Source of the DNA: Acidimicrobiales bacterium
Lineage (GTDB): Bacteria; Actinomycetota; Acidimicrobiia; Acidimicrobiales; RAAP-2
Reading direction: 5' to 3'
NCBI GenBank assembly: GCA_017883125.1
Contig: JADGOD010000246.1
Span: forward strand, 1 to 9,693
Length of the DNA: 9,693 nucleotides
The notes under the pieces are model-generated. The model was not told where the DNA came from, made no database searches, and saw only the letters and a program-made list of their open reading frames with translations. Position numbers and translations under genes: made by a program. Positions 1 through 6,610 of the stretch are shown here, piece by piece. Every line of letters begins with the position of its first letter. Within the stretch, counting starts at the first letter, position 1.

Positions 1-53
1 GACGGTTCGTCCTGGTGTGCGAGCACATAGCCCGGCGCACAGGCGATGGTCCC

Positions 54-81
54 TCGGTTCGAACAAGACTCGGTTTATTAT
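54..81 (+). promoter_or_regulatory. possible promoter of the DUF4389 gene
   Basis: An AT-rich hexamer TATTAT at 76-81 resembles a -10 box in otherwise GC-rich DNA. A weak -35-like TCGGTT lies at 54-59 with a 16-nt spacer. Transcription from here would give a leader of roughly 20-25 nt containing the GAGGAAGG ribosome-binding site (96-103) before the ATG at 112. The -35 match is poor, so this rests mainly on the -10 box and its position. Confidence 0.25.
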
Positions 82-111
82 CCCAAGTGCTCACAGAGGA
101 AGGTGGAAGCC

Positions 112-840
112 ATGTCGATAAACCCAACTGCACCCGGTGCGGAACCTCATCCGATCAACCTTCGCTCGATCCAACCAATGGAGCGAGATCGCCTGACCGC
201 CGCCCTGCGCATCATCTGGGTGATCCCCCAGATGATCGCGTTGTTCTTCGTCAGCATCGCAGCCTTCGTCGTCGTGGTCATCGGTTGGTTCGGAGCCCTG
301 TTCACCGGTGAGCTTCCCGACTTCGCCGAGGACTTCCTCTCTGGGTTCCTCCGATGGGGGGTTCGTGTCCACGGCTACCTTCACTTCTTGACCGACGCCT
401 ACCCACCCTTCTCCTTGGACGAGGATCCCAACTACCCGATCCAGATCTCCATCCCTGAGCGTGCTCCGCTCAATCGGCTGGCCGTTCTCTTCAGGTTCAT
501 CTTGGTGATCCCAGGCGCCATCGTTGGCTCGGTGGCTGGCACGGGCCTTGGGCTCATGGCTGTGGGCAGCTGGGCCATGATCACCTTCACGGGCTCCCAG
601 CCGATCCCCCTCTACGAAGCGACCCGTGCGGTGGCCCGCTTCCAGGCGCGCCTCGGCGGCTACTTCACGATGCTGACCGCTGAGTATCCGTGGGGGCTCT
701 TGGGCGATCTGCCGACGGCAGGTGACGGAGAGGTGGCCGAGGGCAGCGATTGGTCCATCCGGCTGAGCCAAGGCGGCCGCAATGCCATGATCGTGGTGAT
801 CGTGCTTGGCGTCCTCAACGTGCTCTACAACCAGTTGTAG
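112..840 (+). CDS. DUF4389 domain membrane protein (two tandem repeats)
   Basis: A 242-residue integral membrane protein. I chose the ATG at 112 because GAGGAAGG/AGGTGG sits just upstream and the DUF4389-type similarity begins soon after; the frame is open further upstream to 46. It contains two copies of the same unit. Copy 1 (residues 27-100) has RLTAALRIIWVIP, a long hydrophobic stretch to about 60, WFGALFTGELP, then YLHFLTDAYPPF. Copy 2 (122-194) has RLAVLFRFILVIP, a hydrophobic stretch to about 160, FTGSQPIPLYEA, then YFTMLTAEYPW. A further hydrophobic segment (226-239) ends the chain. The pattern of a hydrophobic pair followed by an aromatic LTxxYPxF motif is typical of DUF4389 proteins, common in Actinomycetota and of unknown function. 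No catalytic residues are evident. It stands alone, with 436 bp of non-coding DNA to the next, convergent gene. Confidence 0.85.
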   Translation: MSINPTAPGAEPHPINLRSIQPMERDRLTAALRIIWVIPQMIALFFVSIAAFVVVVIGWFGALFTGELPDFAEDFLSGFLRWGVRVHGYLHFLTDAYPPFSLDEDPNYPIQISIPERAPLNRLAVLFRFILVIPGAIVGSVAGTGLGLMAVGSWAMITFTGSQPIPLYEATRAVARFQARLGGYFTMLTAEYPWGLLGDLPTAGDGEVAEGSDWSIRLSQGGRNAMIVVIVLGVLNVLYNQL

Positions 841-1276
841 GCAATGAGATCGCCAGTCCAGACGCCAACCGCCTAGTAGCGGTCATGGTCGCTTCGCCCG
901 TGGTGCCCGCGAGGAATCACGTTGGTGGCACCAGGACTTTCACCCCTCAGCCGCTATCGAGTTATCCCATTGAGCGACGTTGCCCGAGCAAGCGACTGGT
1001 CATCACGGCGATTCCCAATTGGAAGCAGATCGCTAGAAGCGGCTGTTTGTGGCCCACTGAAGGCGGGCGTGCCCTCCGAATCTTGGACTGAACGCGCCGG
1101 CAGTGATGGGTCTCCAGCTCGAACGTCACCCGTATCTCACGTCGTCAATCTCACTGGAACGTGATGGTTGGGACCGCCGAAGCCCCCTGGTGATCGTCGG
1201 GATGACACTCTTCGAGCTGCGGATCCCATCTCTCCACGCCCGCGGAAGAGAAGCCGATGAGACAGCAAGGTAGAAC
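841..1276. other. 436-bp intergenic stretch, no intact gene
   Basis: This gap lies between the convergent ends of the DUF4389 and hemerythrin-like genes. Open frames here lack ribosome-binding sites and recognisable protein features. A short dyad, TCACGT (1137-1142) and ACGTGA (1159-1164), is too weak to call a terminator. The stretch around 1171-1206 resembles the repeat found at 6962-7094 and 9412-9445 (see findings). Confidence 0.5.
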
Positions 1277-1891
1277 TCAAGGACGCCGTGTTCCTCGTGC
1301 GGCTCGAGGGTAGTCACGCATGTGGTCCCAGAGCGTGAGGGCGTGCGACACCACGGGGAATCGCTCGAACCAGCGCTCGCCGCGCGGATCGAGCGTCATG
1401 GGCGCGTGGTGCTCCAACCAGCTGGCGCTGTGGAAGAGATCATGGACGCCGTCCTCGCCCACGACTGGGCTGATGTGCAGCAACTCACCGTCGAGCTCCC
1501 AATCCACCTCGCGTCGGACCACCTCAACCAGAGGCTGGAAGACGGCATCGAAGTTCTGCCCGATGTTGAGATCCATACCCCTGATTCCACGCGACATCCG
1601 TCCTGCCTCTCTGTAGAGGCGGCGAAGTTCTCGATCGGCAGCCAACATCCGCTCGGCGCTGGGGACGAGTTCGTTCAGACCCTCGATCCCATGCGCCACG
1701 TCCATGACCGCCGCCTCTCGGTTCCCGACGTGACGGATGACCTCCTTGGCCTGGTTGCCATAGTCGTAGCGAGACTCGACACCTCCGTCCCGAGGTCGGC
1801 CGATCTCGTCGAAGAGCTCTCGGAGCACCAGATCCTGATGCCAGAGGACCCCAAGGGCCCTTCCCCACCCATCGGCACGTTCGGTTCGCAT
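1277..1891 (-). CDS. hemerythrin-like helical protein (tentative)
   Basis: A 204-residue soluble protein. I chose the ATG at 1891 because GAGGAG lies at 1899-1904 with 7-nt spacing; the in-frame TTG at 1897 would be too close to that site. The N-terminal 70 residues resemble the first two helices of the hemerythrin/HHE cation-binding fold: LGVLWHQDLVLRELFDEI (14-31, with H18 and E25) followed by a second helix, EVIRHVGNREAAVMDVAH (50-67, with H54, E59 and H67). The usual HxxxE ligand pattern is altered to HVGNRE, so metal binding is uncertain. The rest is charged and mostly helical (Arg/Glu-rich around 80-105), with several His residues near FHSASWLEHHAP and a terminal LWDHMRDYP, which could supply further ligands. 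I do not recognise the C-terminal half. Hemerythrin-like proteins bind di-iron and sense or handle O2 or NO; that role is only inferred. An uncharacterised actinobacterial protein is the alternative. Confidence 0.5.
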   Translation of the reverse strand: MRTERADGWGRALGVLWHQDLVLRELFDEIGRPRDGGVESRYDYGNQAKEVIRHVGNREAAVMDVAHGIEGLNELVPSAERMLAADRELRRLYREAGRMSRGIRGMDLNIGQNFDAVFQPLVEVVRREVDWELDGELLHISPVVGEDGVHDLFHSASWLEHHAPMTLDPRGERWFERFPVVSHALTLWDHMRDYPRAARGTRRP

Positions 1892-2272
1892 CTCCAAGCT
1901 CCTCTACCGCATCGCTCTCCTGACATGGTCCGGTACCTCTACTTTCTGATCCTCCGCGCAAGGCGTCAAGGTCCCTAGCCTCGTTCTGAACGCCAGCCCT
2001 CAGCACCGCCGACCCAGGTCGATCACTTCTCAAGTCCGATGAGCCCCCTGTGCGCTGCGCGCTCAGCCGGCCATCGCAACGGCTCTCTCTCAGCTCAGGC
2101 GGGTAGCGCCTTGCTGTCCTTTGATTCGGTACCCATGACGCCATCTGATCCACGCGGGGGAGTCTCTTGCAGGACCAGTGCGGTTCAACTCGGGAAAGGG
2201 GACTTGGGACCTTACCGTTCGAGGTTTCTGCGCTCATACTGGACAGAGAGACGTGAGAAGGGTCGTCAGAAC
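1892..2272. other. 381-bp intergenic region between divergent genes
   Basis: It separates the divergent hemerythrin-like and GerW-like genes and must hold both promoters. The - strand ribosome-binding site GAGGAG is at 1899-1904. The + strand site GAGAAGGG lies about 10 nt before 2273. I found no convincing -35/-10 pair or protein-coding frame. The decamer GGTTCAACTC at 2182-2191 recurs at 2871-2880 on the far side of the GerW-like gene. Confidence 0.4.
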
Positions 2273-2695
2273 ATGAGCACCAAGAAGTTGCTGAATCGAG
2301 TGGCGGAGAACCTGTCGGTGCGACGTGCCTTCGGGACGCCCTATGAGCGCGAAGGGCTCCTCGTCATCCCCGTGGCCTTCGTCGCAGGAGGCGGTGGCGT
2401 TGGTGAAGGACCGATGGTGCCGGGTCACGTCCATGGACCAAGCGATGGATCGCCGGAGTCTGATTCTGACGATTCTGACGATTCTGACGGGACGGAGACC
2501 GGCTCTCCTGTGGGTTCCGGTGCAGGATTCGGCGGCCTCATCCTGCCCGTGGGCGTCTACGTCGTAAACGGTGACGACGTTCAATGGAAGCCAGCAGTGA
2601 ACGTGACGATGATCGCCTTGGCCAGCCTCAGCGTGCTCCGCTTGGTTATCCGCATGCGTACCCGGGTCAAGCTGCGACACAGCGCCAACGTCTGA
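2273..2695 (+). CDS. GerW/YtfJ-family protein
   Basis: A 140-residue protein. The ATG at 2273 is preceded by GAGAAGGG, and the family similarity begins directly after it, although the frame is open back to 2039. Family features: an N-terminal helix (residues 1-17), RRAFGTPYEREGLLVIPVAFV (18-37), a glycine-rich AGGGGVGEG turn (38-46), a second glycine-rich GSGAGFGGLILPVGVYVV (81-98), then a W-containing strand and a hydrophobic VTMIALASLSVLRLVIR (111-127) before a basic tail. This matches the Spore_YtfJ (GerW) architecture, named for a Bacillus spore germination protein. Homologues also occur in non-sporulating actinobacteria, where their role is unknown, so the name does not prove sporulation. 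An acidic Ser/Asp linker (about 57-75) containing three DSD repeats separates the two glycine-rich blocks, which is longer than I would expect for the family. Confidence 0.75.
   Translation: MSTKKLLNRVAENLSVRRAFGTPYEREGLLVIPVAFVAGGGGVGEGPMVPGHVHGPSDGSPESDSDDSDDSDGTETGSPVGSGAGFGGLILPVGVYVVNGDDVQWKPAVNVTMIALASLSVLRLVIRMRTRVKLRHSANV
2462..2488 (+). repeat. three tandem copies of GATTCTGAC
   Basis: A perfect 9-bp unit repeated three times, in frame within the GerW-like gene, encoding DSD x3 at residues 64-72. The unit uses GAT and TCT codons, unlike the GC-ending codons around it, which suggests recent expansion by slippage. A change of one unit would keep the reading frame. Confidence 0.9.
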
Positions 2696-2920
2696 TCCGT
2701 CGCTCTAATCGTGTGGCCAAACCTGCAGTTGAACCTGGAATGATCGACTGCTGCCGCTCGTCGATGCGTGGAACGGCTGCGATGACGGAGACCGGCCCTG
2801 AACTGGTTAGACGACACGGCATGGCATCTCTCGGGACACCCCAAGTCCGCTCAGGGGCCAAGAGGTCCTGGGTTCAACTCTTTCGCTTGACGCTGCTCCT
2901 GGACGAGCCTTCGCAATCCC

Positions 2921-4363
2921 TCAGGGGAGACACCATTGGTTCGGAGCGACAATGCGTGCAATCGAGTCGGGCCCCCACGAACCCTTCGCATACGGCTCCA
3001 CGGGCGGCGGGCTGTCGAGCAGCGGGGCGGCAACCTCCCAAAGTCGCTCAATCCCGTCCGAACGGGTGAAGAGCGCTCGATTGCCCAGCATGGCTTCGAG
3101 AATCAGGTGCTCGTACGCCTCGAGATTGTTGGCTGCTTGGAATGAGTCCCTGTAGTGAAACGTCATCTCCGCGGAATCGAGGTGCATCAGTGGTCCGGGC
3201 TCTTTCGCCAGGAAGTGCGCGTGGATGGAGCCCGGGTCGGCGAAGTCCACGACCAGCTTGTTGCCGCGCCAAGTTGGTGCCCGTTTGCTCATCGGGAACA
3301 GCCGCATGACCGGCTCATCGAAACCGATCGTGATGACCTGGCGGCTCTGTGCGAGGCACTTGCCGGTGCGAAGGTAGAAGGGAACGCCCTTCCATCGGGT
3401 GTTCTCCACCTCCGCGCGGAGCGCCACGAATGTCTCGGTCTGCGAATCCGGCGCGACCCCTCGTTCGCTCAGGTAGCCGTCGTACTGACCGCGAACGACG
3501 TGGGCCGGATCGATGGGACGTAGCGACTCGAACACCTTGTGAACCTCGTCGCGCAGCGGTCCGGCATCGAGACTGGTCGGCTGCTCCATGGCCAGGAAGG
3601 CCAGCACCTGGAAGAGGTGACTGACGACCATGTCGCGAAAGGCCCCCGTCTCTTCGTAGAAGCCCCCCCGATTCTCGATCGACAGGGTCTCGGGCACGTC
3701 GATCTGCACGAAGCAGACGTGATCGCGATTCCAGAGAGGTTCGAAGAGTCGGTTGGCGAAGCGCAGAGCCAGGATGTTGTCTATCGACTCCTTGCCGAGG
3801 AAGTGGTCGATGCGAAAGACCTGTGTCTCCTCGAAGTTGGCCTTGATGACTCCGTTGAGCTCTCGCGCCGAGGCGAGGTCCACTCCGAAGGGCTTCTCGC
3901 AGATGACGCGAGAGTTCTCGTTGAGCCCCGAGGTTCCCAGCATCTGGACCATGGCGAGCACCGCATCGGGTGGGACGGCGAGGTGGAAGAGTCTGCGCAC
4001 GCTTCCGCCGATCGCCGCTTCGGCGTCTTCGACCGCCCTCTGGAGCTCGGCGACGTCATCGGGGTCGGCGACGGCGAAGGAGAGGGACGCTTCGAACTGG
4101 TCCCAGACCTCACCCTCGGGCGCGTTCGTGCCGAACTGTCGAACTGCATCTTGGGCGTAGGCGCGGAACGCGTTCGTCCCCATTCCAAACGCCGCAGGCG
4201 CGGATCCGATGATCTGATAGCGCTTTGGGAGAAGACCTGCGGCGGCTAGATGGAACAATCCCGGGATGATCTTACGCTTCGCGAGGTCACCGGTGGCTCC
4301 GAAGAGCACGATGACGTGGTCTTCGGGGACCTCGGAGTCCTGCTGGACCGGAAGGGAGCTCAT
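2921..4363 (-). CDS. zwf: glucose-6-phosphate dehydrogenase
   Basis: A 480-residue cytoplasmic enzyme oxidising glucose-6-phosphate to 6-phosphogluconolactone, the first step of the oxidative pentose phosphate pathway. Length and motifs are normal for the family. The dinucleotide-binding GATGDLAKRK is at 22-31, EKPFG at 156-160 and the substrate/catalytic signature RIDHFLGKE at 184-192 (H187). The presumed catalytic base is H249, in RDMVVSHLFQ. The chain ends in a WxLP-type C-terminus. The ATG at 4363 has GGAGG at 4370-4374 with 6-nt spacing, and it overlaps the stop of the preceding 51-codon ORF (ATGA), so translation is probably coupled. It is the last gene of the gnd-pgl-ORF-zwf operon. 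One oddity: the Arg that follows the second beta strand and contacts the NADP 2'-phosphate (R50 in E. coli) is replaced by P56 (IIGSAPAAF), and E. coli K18 corresponds to T24, which hints at NAD+ use. No opcA gene is adjacent. Confidence 0.97.
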   Translation of the reverse strand: MSSLPVQQDSEVPEDHVIVLFGATGDLAKRKIIPGLFHLAAAGLLPKRYQIIGSAPAAFGMGTNAFRAYAQDAVRQFGTNAPEGEVWDQFEASLSFAVADPDDVAELQRAVEDAEAAIGGSVRRLFHLAVPPDAVLAMVQMLGTSGLNENSRVICEKPFGVDLASARELNGVIKANFEETQVFRIDHFLGKESIDNILALRFANRLFEPLWNRDHVCFVQIDVPETLSIENRGGFYEETGAFRDMVVSHLFQVLAFLAMEQPTSLDAGPLRDEVHKVFESLRPIDPAHVVRGQYDGYLSERGVAPDSQTETFVALRAEVENTRWKGVPFYLRTGKCLAQSRQVITIGFDEPVMRLFPMSKRAPTWRGNKLVVDFADPGSIHAHFLAKEPGPLMHLDSAEMTFHYRDSFQAANNLEAYEHLILEAMLGNRALFTRSDGIERLWEVAAPLLDSPPPVEPYAKGSWGPDSIARIVAPNQWCLP

Positions 4364-4515
4364 TGGATACCTCCATGCGTTGATCGGCGGACGGTTGGTT
4401 CGACACCGATGAGCACCGCGCTCACCAGCTCAGGAGCGATGATGCCGTGGTCGATGATGCCTGGTGTTGGAGAGAGGCGACGGGCCGGTGCTGTGGGGTC
4501 ATCGTCGACGTGCAT
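4360..4515 (-). CDS. 51-residue hypothetical protein between pgl and zwf
   Basis: A short ORF that exactly fills the gap between pgl and zwf. Its ATG (4515-4513) begins 3 nt after the pgl stop, and its TGA (4362-4360) overlaps the zwf ATG by 4 nt. The product starts MHVDDDPTAPARRLSPTPG, continues with a hydrophobic stretch rich in I, V, L and A (IIAPELVSAVLIG, about 25-37), and ends with a basic tail VRRSTHGGIQ. About 63% of its codons end in G or C, most strongly in the middle (residues 19-36). There is no strong ribosome-binding site, so expression would depend on coupling from pgl. I recognise no family. The packing supports a real gene, but it could also be an untranslated spacer that is open by chance in GC-rich DNA, or a short leader for zwf translation. 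Confidence 0.5.
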   Translation of the reverse strand: MHVDDDPTAPARRLSPTPGIIDHGIIAPELVSAVLIGVEPTVRRSTHGGIQ

Positions 4516-4518
4516 GAC

Positions 4519-5175
4519 TCAGACCGCCGCTCTGTCGGCCATGATGAGCGAGCGCGACGCCTCGACACGACCCGCCGGAATCGAAGGGTCACTGCGCAGG
4601 AGCATCGAGAGCGGCTCACGCTTGTCGTCACCGGCGACGAGCCAAAGAACCTGGTCCGCCCGAGCGAGCGCAGGATACGTCATGGTCATTCGTCGGTGGC
4701 CCTGGTAGATCGCGGTGAGCGCTATGAGTCGATCCGTCACGTCGAGTGCGGGGTCGCCCGGCAACAGCGACGCAGTGTGGCCGTCGGCACCGAGGCCGAG
4801 GTGCACGAGGTCCAGTCGCGCCGGGAGCAGCGCACCGTAGCGCTCAGCGGCGGCGTCGAGGTCCTCGTCATCGACCGGCATCTTCTCGACGAGCGGCTCG
4901 GCCATCCCGAGACTCGCGTGCAGGTTGGTCAGGTTTCGCTCGGGGTCCCCTTCGGGGGCGACTCGCTCGTCCACCTGGTAGATCACGGTGTGCGTCCATG
5001 GCATCTCGCAGGAGGCCAGCTCGGTGAACATCCTCCAAGGGGTGTGGCCGCCGCTCACGGCAAATGAGAACACCCCTTTGGACGCGACAGCAAGACGTGC
5101 TCGCTCGGCGACGAAGGCCGCCCCCGCCCGTGCGAGGGAGTCGGCGTCTGGGTACTCGCGCAGCTCGTGGCGCAC
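4519..5175 (-). CDS. pgl: 6-phosphogluconolactonase
   Basis: A 218-residue cytoplasmic enzyme (DevB/NagB-like fold) hydrolysing 6-phosphogluconolactone to 6-phosphogluconate, the second step of the pathway. Diagnostic motifs are SGGHTP (41-46, phosphate binding), QVDERVAP (67-74) with RNLTNL (80-85), and LGLGADGHTASL (126-137) with the catalytic D131 and H133. I chose the GTG at 5175 because it comes 1 nt after the gnd stop and the family similarity starts there (VRHELREYP). The frame continues upstream to 5265, but that part lies within gnd in another frame and has no pgl similarity. The start has no strong ribosome-binding site beyond GAGAAG within the gnd end, so translational coupling to gnd is likely. 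The 218-residue length is normal for this family. Confidence 0.95.
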   Translation of the reverse strand: MRHELREYPDADSLARAGAAFVAERARLAVASKGVFSFAVSGGHTPWRMFTELASCEMPWTHTVIYQVDERVAPEGDPERNLTNLHASLGMAEPLVEKMPVDDEDLDAAAERYGALLPARLDLVHLGLGADGHTASLLPGDPALDVTDRLIALTAIYQGHRRMTMTYPALARADQVLWLVAGDDKREPLSMLLRSDPSIPAGRVEASRSLIMADRAAV

Positions 5176-5176
5176 C

Positions 5177-6208
5177 TCAGGAATGCTTCTCGGCGTGCCC
5201 GCCGAACTCGGAGCGCATCGCAGAGAGGATCTTGGCGGTGAACTCGCCCTGGCCTCGTGACTCATAGCGCTGCCAGAGCGCCGCGCTGATCACCGGCGCG
5301 GGCACTGATTCAGCGATCGCCGCCTCGACGGTCCAGCGGCCTTCACCTGAATCGGACACTCGTCCGCTGAACTCGGCAAGCTCTGGAGAGCGTGCAAGGG
5401 CGTCGGCGGTCAGGTCGACCAGCCACGAGCTCACGACCGATCCGTGGCGCCAGACCTCGGCTACTTCTGCGACGTCGATATCGAACGAGTAGAACTCGGG
5501 GTCGCGCAGGGGAGTGGTCTCGGCGTCGGCCATCTCCTGCTGCTTCCCGACGTTGGCGTGCTTGATGATGCTCAACCCTTCGGCGATCGACGCCATCATC
5601 CCGTACTCGATGCCGTTGTGCACCATCTTCACGAAGTGGCCCGCGCCGCTGGGGCCGCAGTGCAGGTAGCCCTCGGATGCCGTGCCGCCGGTGCGAGTGC
5701 GACCCGGCGTCGGGACGCTGCCGTCATCGCCCGGTGCGATCGTCTTGAAGATCGGGTCGAGGCGAGCAACGATGTCGTCCCCACCTCCGATCATGAGGCT
5801 GTACCCACGCTCGAGTCCCCAGACGCCACCGCTTGTTCCACAGTCGACGTAGTGAATGCCGCTCGTGGCGAGCTGCCCGGCGCGAATGATGTCGTCTTGG
5901 TAATAGGAGTTCCCGCCGTCGATGACGACGTCGTCGCCGGAGAGGTGCACGACAAGTTCGTCCAGCGCCCCTTGGGTGATTGCCGCGGGCAGCATCAGCC
6001 AGACGGCGCGGGGCGTGTCGAGCTTGGCTACGAAGTCTTCGATCGATGTCGCGCCAACGACCCCGTCACCTTCGAGCGCGTGCACGGCATCGGCATTGAC
6101 GTCGTAGACGACGCAGCTGTGCCCGTCGCGCACGAGTCGGTGAACGAGGTTGGCCCCCATCCGTCCCAGCCCCACCATCCCCAGTTGCATCGGCCTATCG
6201 GTTGGCAT
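5177..6208 (-). CDS. gnd: 6-phosphogluconate dehydrogenase, decarboxylating, short form
   Basis: A 343-residue enzyme converting 6-phosphogluconate to ribulose-5-phosphate and CO2 with reduction of a nicotinamide cofactor. Motifs are GLGRMG (13-18, Rossmann), DGGNS (97-101), GTSGGVWGLERGYSLMIGG (124-142) and GHFVKMVHNGIEYG (190-203), with the catalytic K194 and N198. It is the short (about 300-340 residue) form, lacking the long C-terminal repeat of E. coli-type Gnd (about 470). Strand beta-2 ends VVYDVN with Asp at position 36, where NADP-dependent enzymes carry Asn-Arg. This acidic residue is typical of NAD+-using short forms. The start at 6208 is firm, with AAGGAGGA at 6214-6221 and 5-nt spacing. 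It is the first gene of the operon, so the promoter should lie in 6209-6349, but no clear -35/-10 pair is visible. Confidence 0.95.
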   Translation of the reverse strand: MPTDRPMQLGMVGLGRMGANLVHRLVRDGHSCVVYDVNADAVHALEGDGVVGATSIEDFVAKLDTPRAVWLMLPAAITQGALDELVVHLSGDDVVIDGGNSYYQDDIIRAGQLATSGIHYVDCGTSGGVWGLERGYSLMIGGGDDIVARLDPIFKTIAPGDDGSVPTPGRTRTGGTASEGYLHCGPSGAGHFVKMVHNGIEYGMMASIAEGLSIIKHANVGKQQEMADAETTPLRDPEFYSFDIDVAEVAEVWRHGSVVSSWLVDLTADALARSPELAEFSGRVSDSGEGRWTVEAAIAESVPAPVISAALWQRYESRGQGEFTAKILSAMRSEFGGHAEKHS

Positions 6209-6270
6209 GCGAATCCTCCTTCATTCTCAGCGATCGGTGGTGTGTGATGAGTGGGTTGACGAGTCGTGGG

Positions 6271-6296
6271 CGAGGACCGGTTCCGCACCGGCCTCG
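6271..6296 (-). terminator. hairpin between the toxin-antitoxin pair and gnd
   Basis: A 10-bp stem with one bulged base: CGAGG-A-CCGGT, loop TCCGC, then ACCGGCCTCG. It lies about 55-80 bp beyond the toxin stop and before the gnd ribosome-binding site. There is no U-tract, so it may be a weak or Rho-assisted terminator for the toxin-antitoxin operon, or a structured leader of the gnd operon. Confidence 0.4.
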
Positions 6297-6349
6297 AGCT
6301 CGGGGATGCTGTGGCCAAGGGCTCCTCTCGAGGTTGAATGCTGCCGCCG

Positions 6350-6610
6350 TCAGCGCTCGTAGCCCTCGCGACGGTGGGCCATTCTCAGGACAAGCATGAG
6401 CAGCTGATCATCATGGATCTCGTAGACGACGCGATGGACACCGGTTCGCACCCGCCACTCTCCCGCGCCGCCGACAAGTGGCGTAGCCGCCGGAGGCCGC
6501 GGGTCTTCAGCGAGGAGCTCGATGACCGCCTGGATCCGGCGTCTGACGTCTGGATCGAACGTGCGGAGCTGGCGGATTCCAGCGGGTGACAGCTGGACCG
6601 AGTAGCTCAT
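6350..6610 (-). CDS. RelE/ParE-superfamily toxin
   Basis: An 86-residue toxin of a type II toxin-antitoxin pair. The start ATG (6610-6608) overlaps the antitoxin stop (6609-6607) in the classic ATGA arrangement. The frame extends upstream to 6643, but that part lies inside the antitoxin gene. The small basic protein has the family order: SYSVQLSPAGIRQLRTF (2-18), a helix with RRRIQAVIELLAEDPRPP (23-40), the beta core EWRVRTGVHRVVYEIHDD (51-68) and a terminal LVLRMAHRREGYER (73-86). The WRVR...YRVVYEI-like core and the HRREGY ending match RelE-like mRNA-cleaving toxins rather than gyrase-targeting ParE. The target is inferred from that resemblance. Confidence 0.93.
   Translation of the reverse strand: MSYSVQLSPAGIRQLRTFDPDVRRRIQAVIELLAEDPRPPAATPLVGGAGEWRVRTGVHRVVYEIHDDQLLMLVLRMAHRREGYER

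Noticed and set aside
2043..2052. GCCCCCTGTG shared with the repeat core
   Set aside because: Ten matching bases alone are not significant, and the AGGGG side of the hairpin is absent.
2823..2833. GGCATCTCTCG shared with the end of the 6962-7094 element
   Set aside because: An 11-bp match is expected by chance in nearly 10 kb, and the similarity does not extend beyond it.
2866..2884. T-loop-like GGTTCAACTC suggesting a tRNA
   Set aside because: The bases on either side (CTGGG and CTTTC) do not pair as a T-stem, and no acceptor or anticodon arm is found nearby.
2696..2920. Possible terminator between the convergent GerW-like and zwf genes
   Set aside because: The best dyad, ATCGAC (2743-2748) with GTCGAT (2760-2765), has only a 6-bp stem with an 11-nt loop and no T-tract.
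3539..4249. Long + strand open frame opposite zwf
   Set aside because: It is the antisense shadow of the zwf coding sequence. Its composition follows from zwf codon bias and it has no start signal.
5444..6247. Long + strand open frame opposite gnd
   Set aside because: It is antisense to a gene with complete catalytic motifs and a strong ribosome-binding site, so it is a codon-bias artefact.
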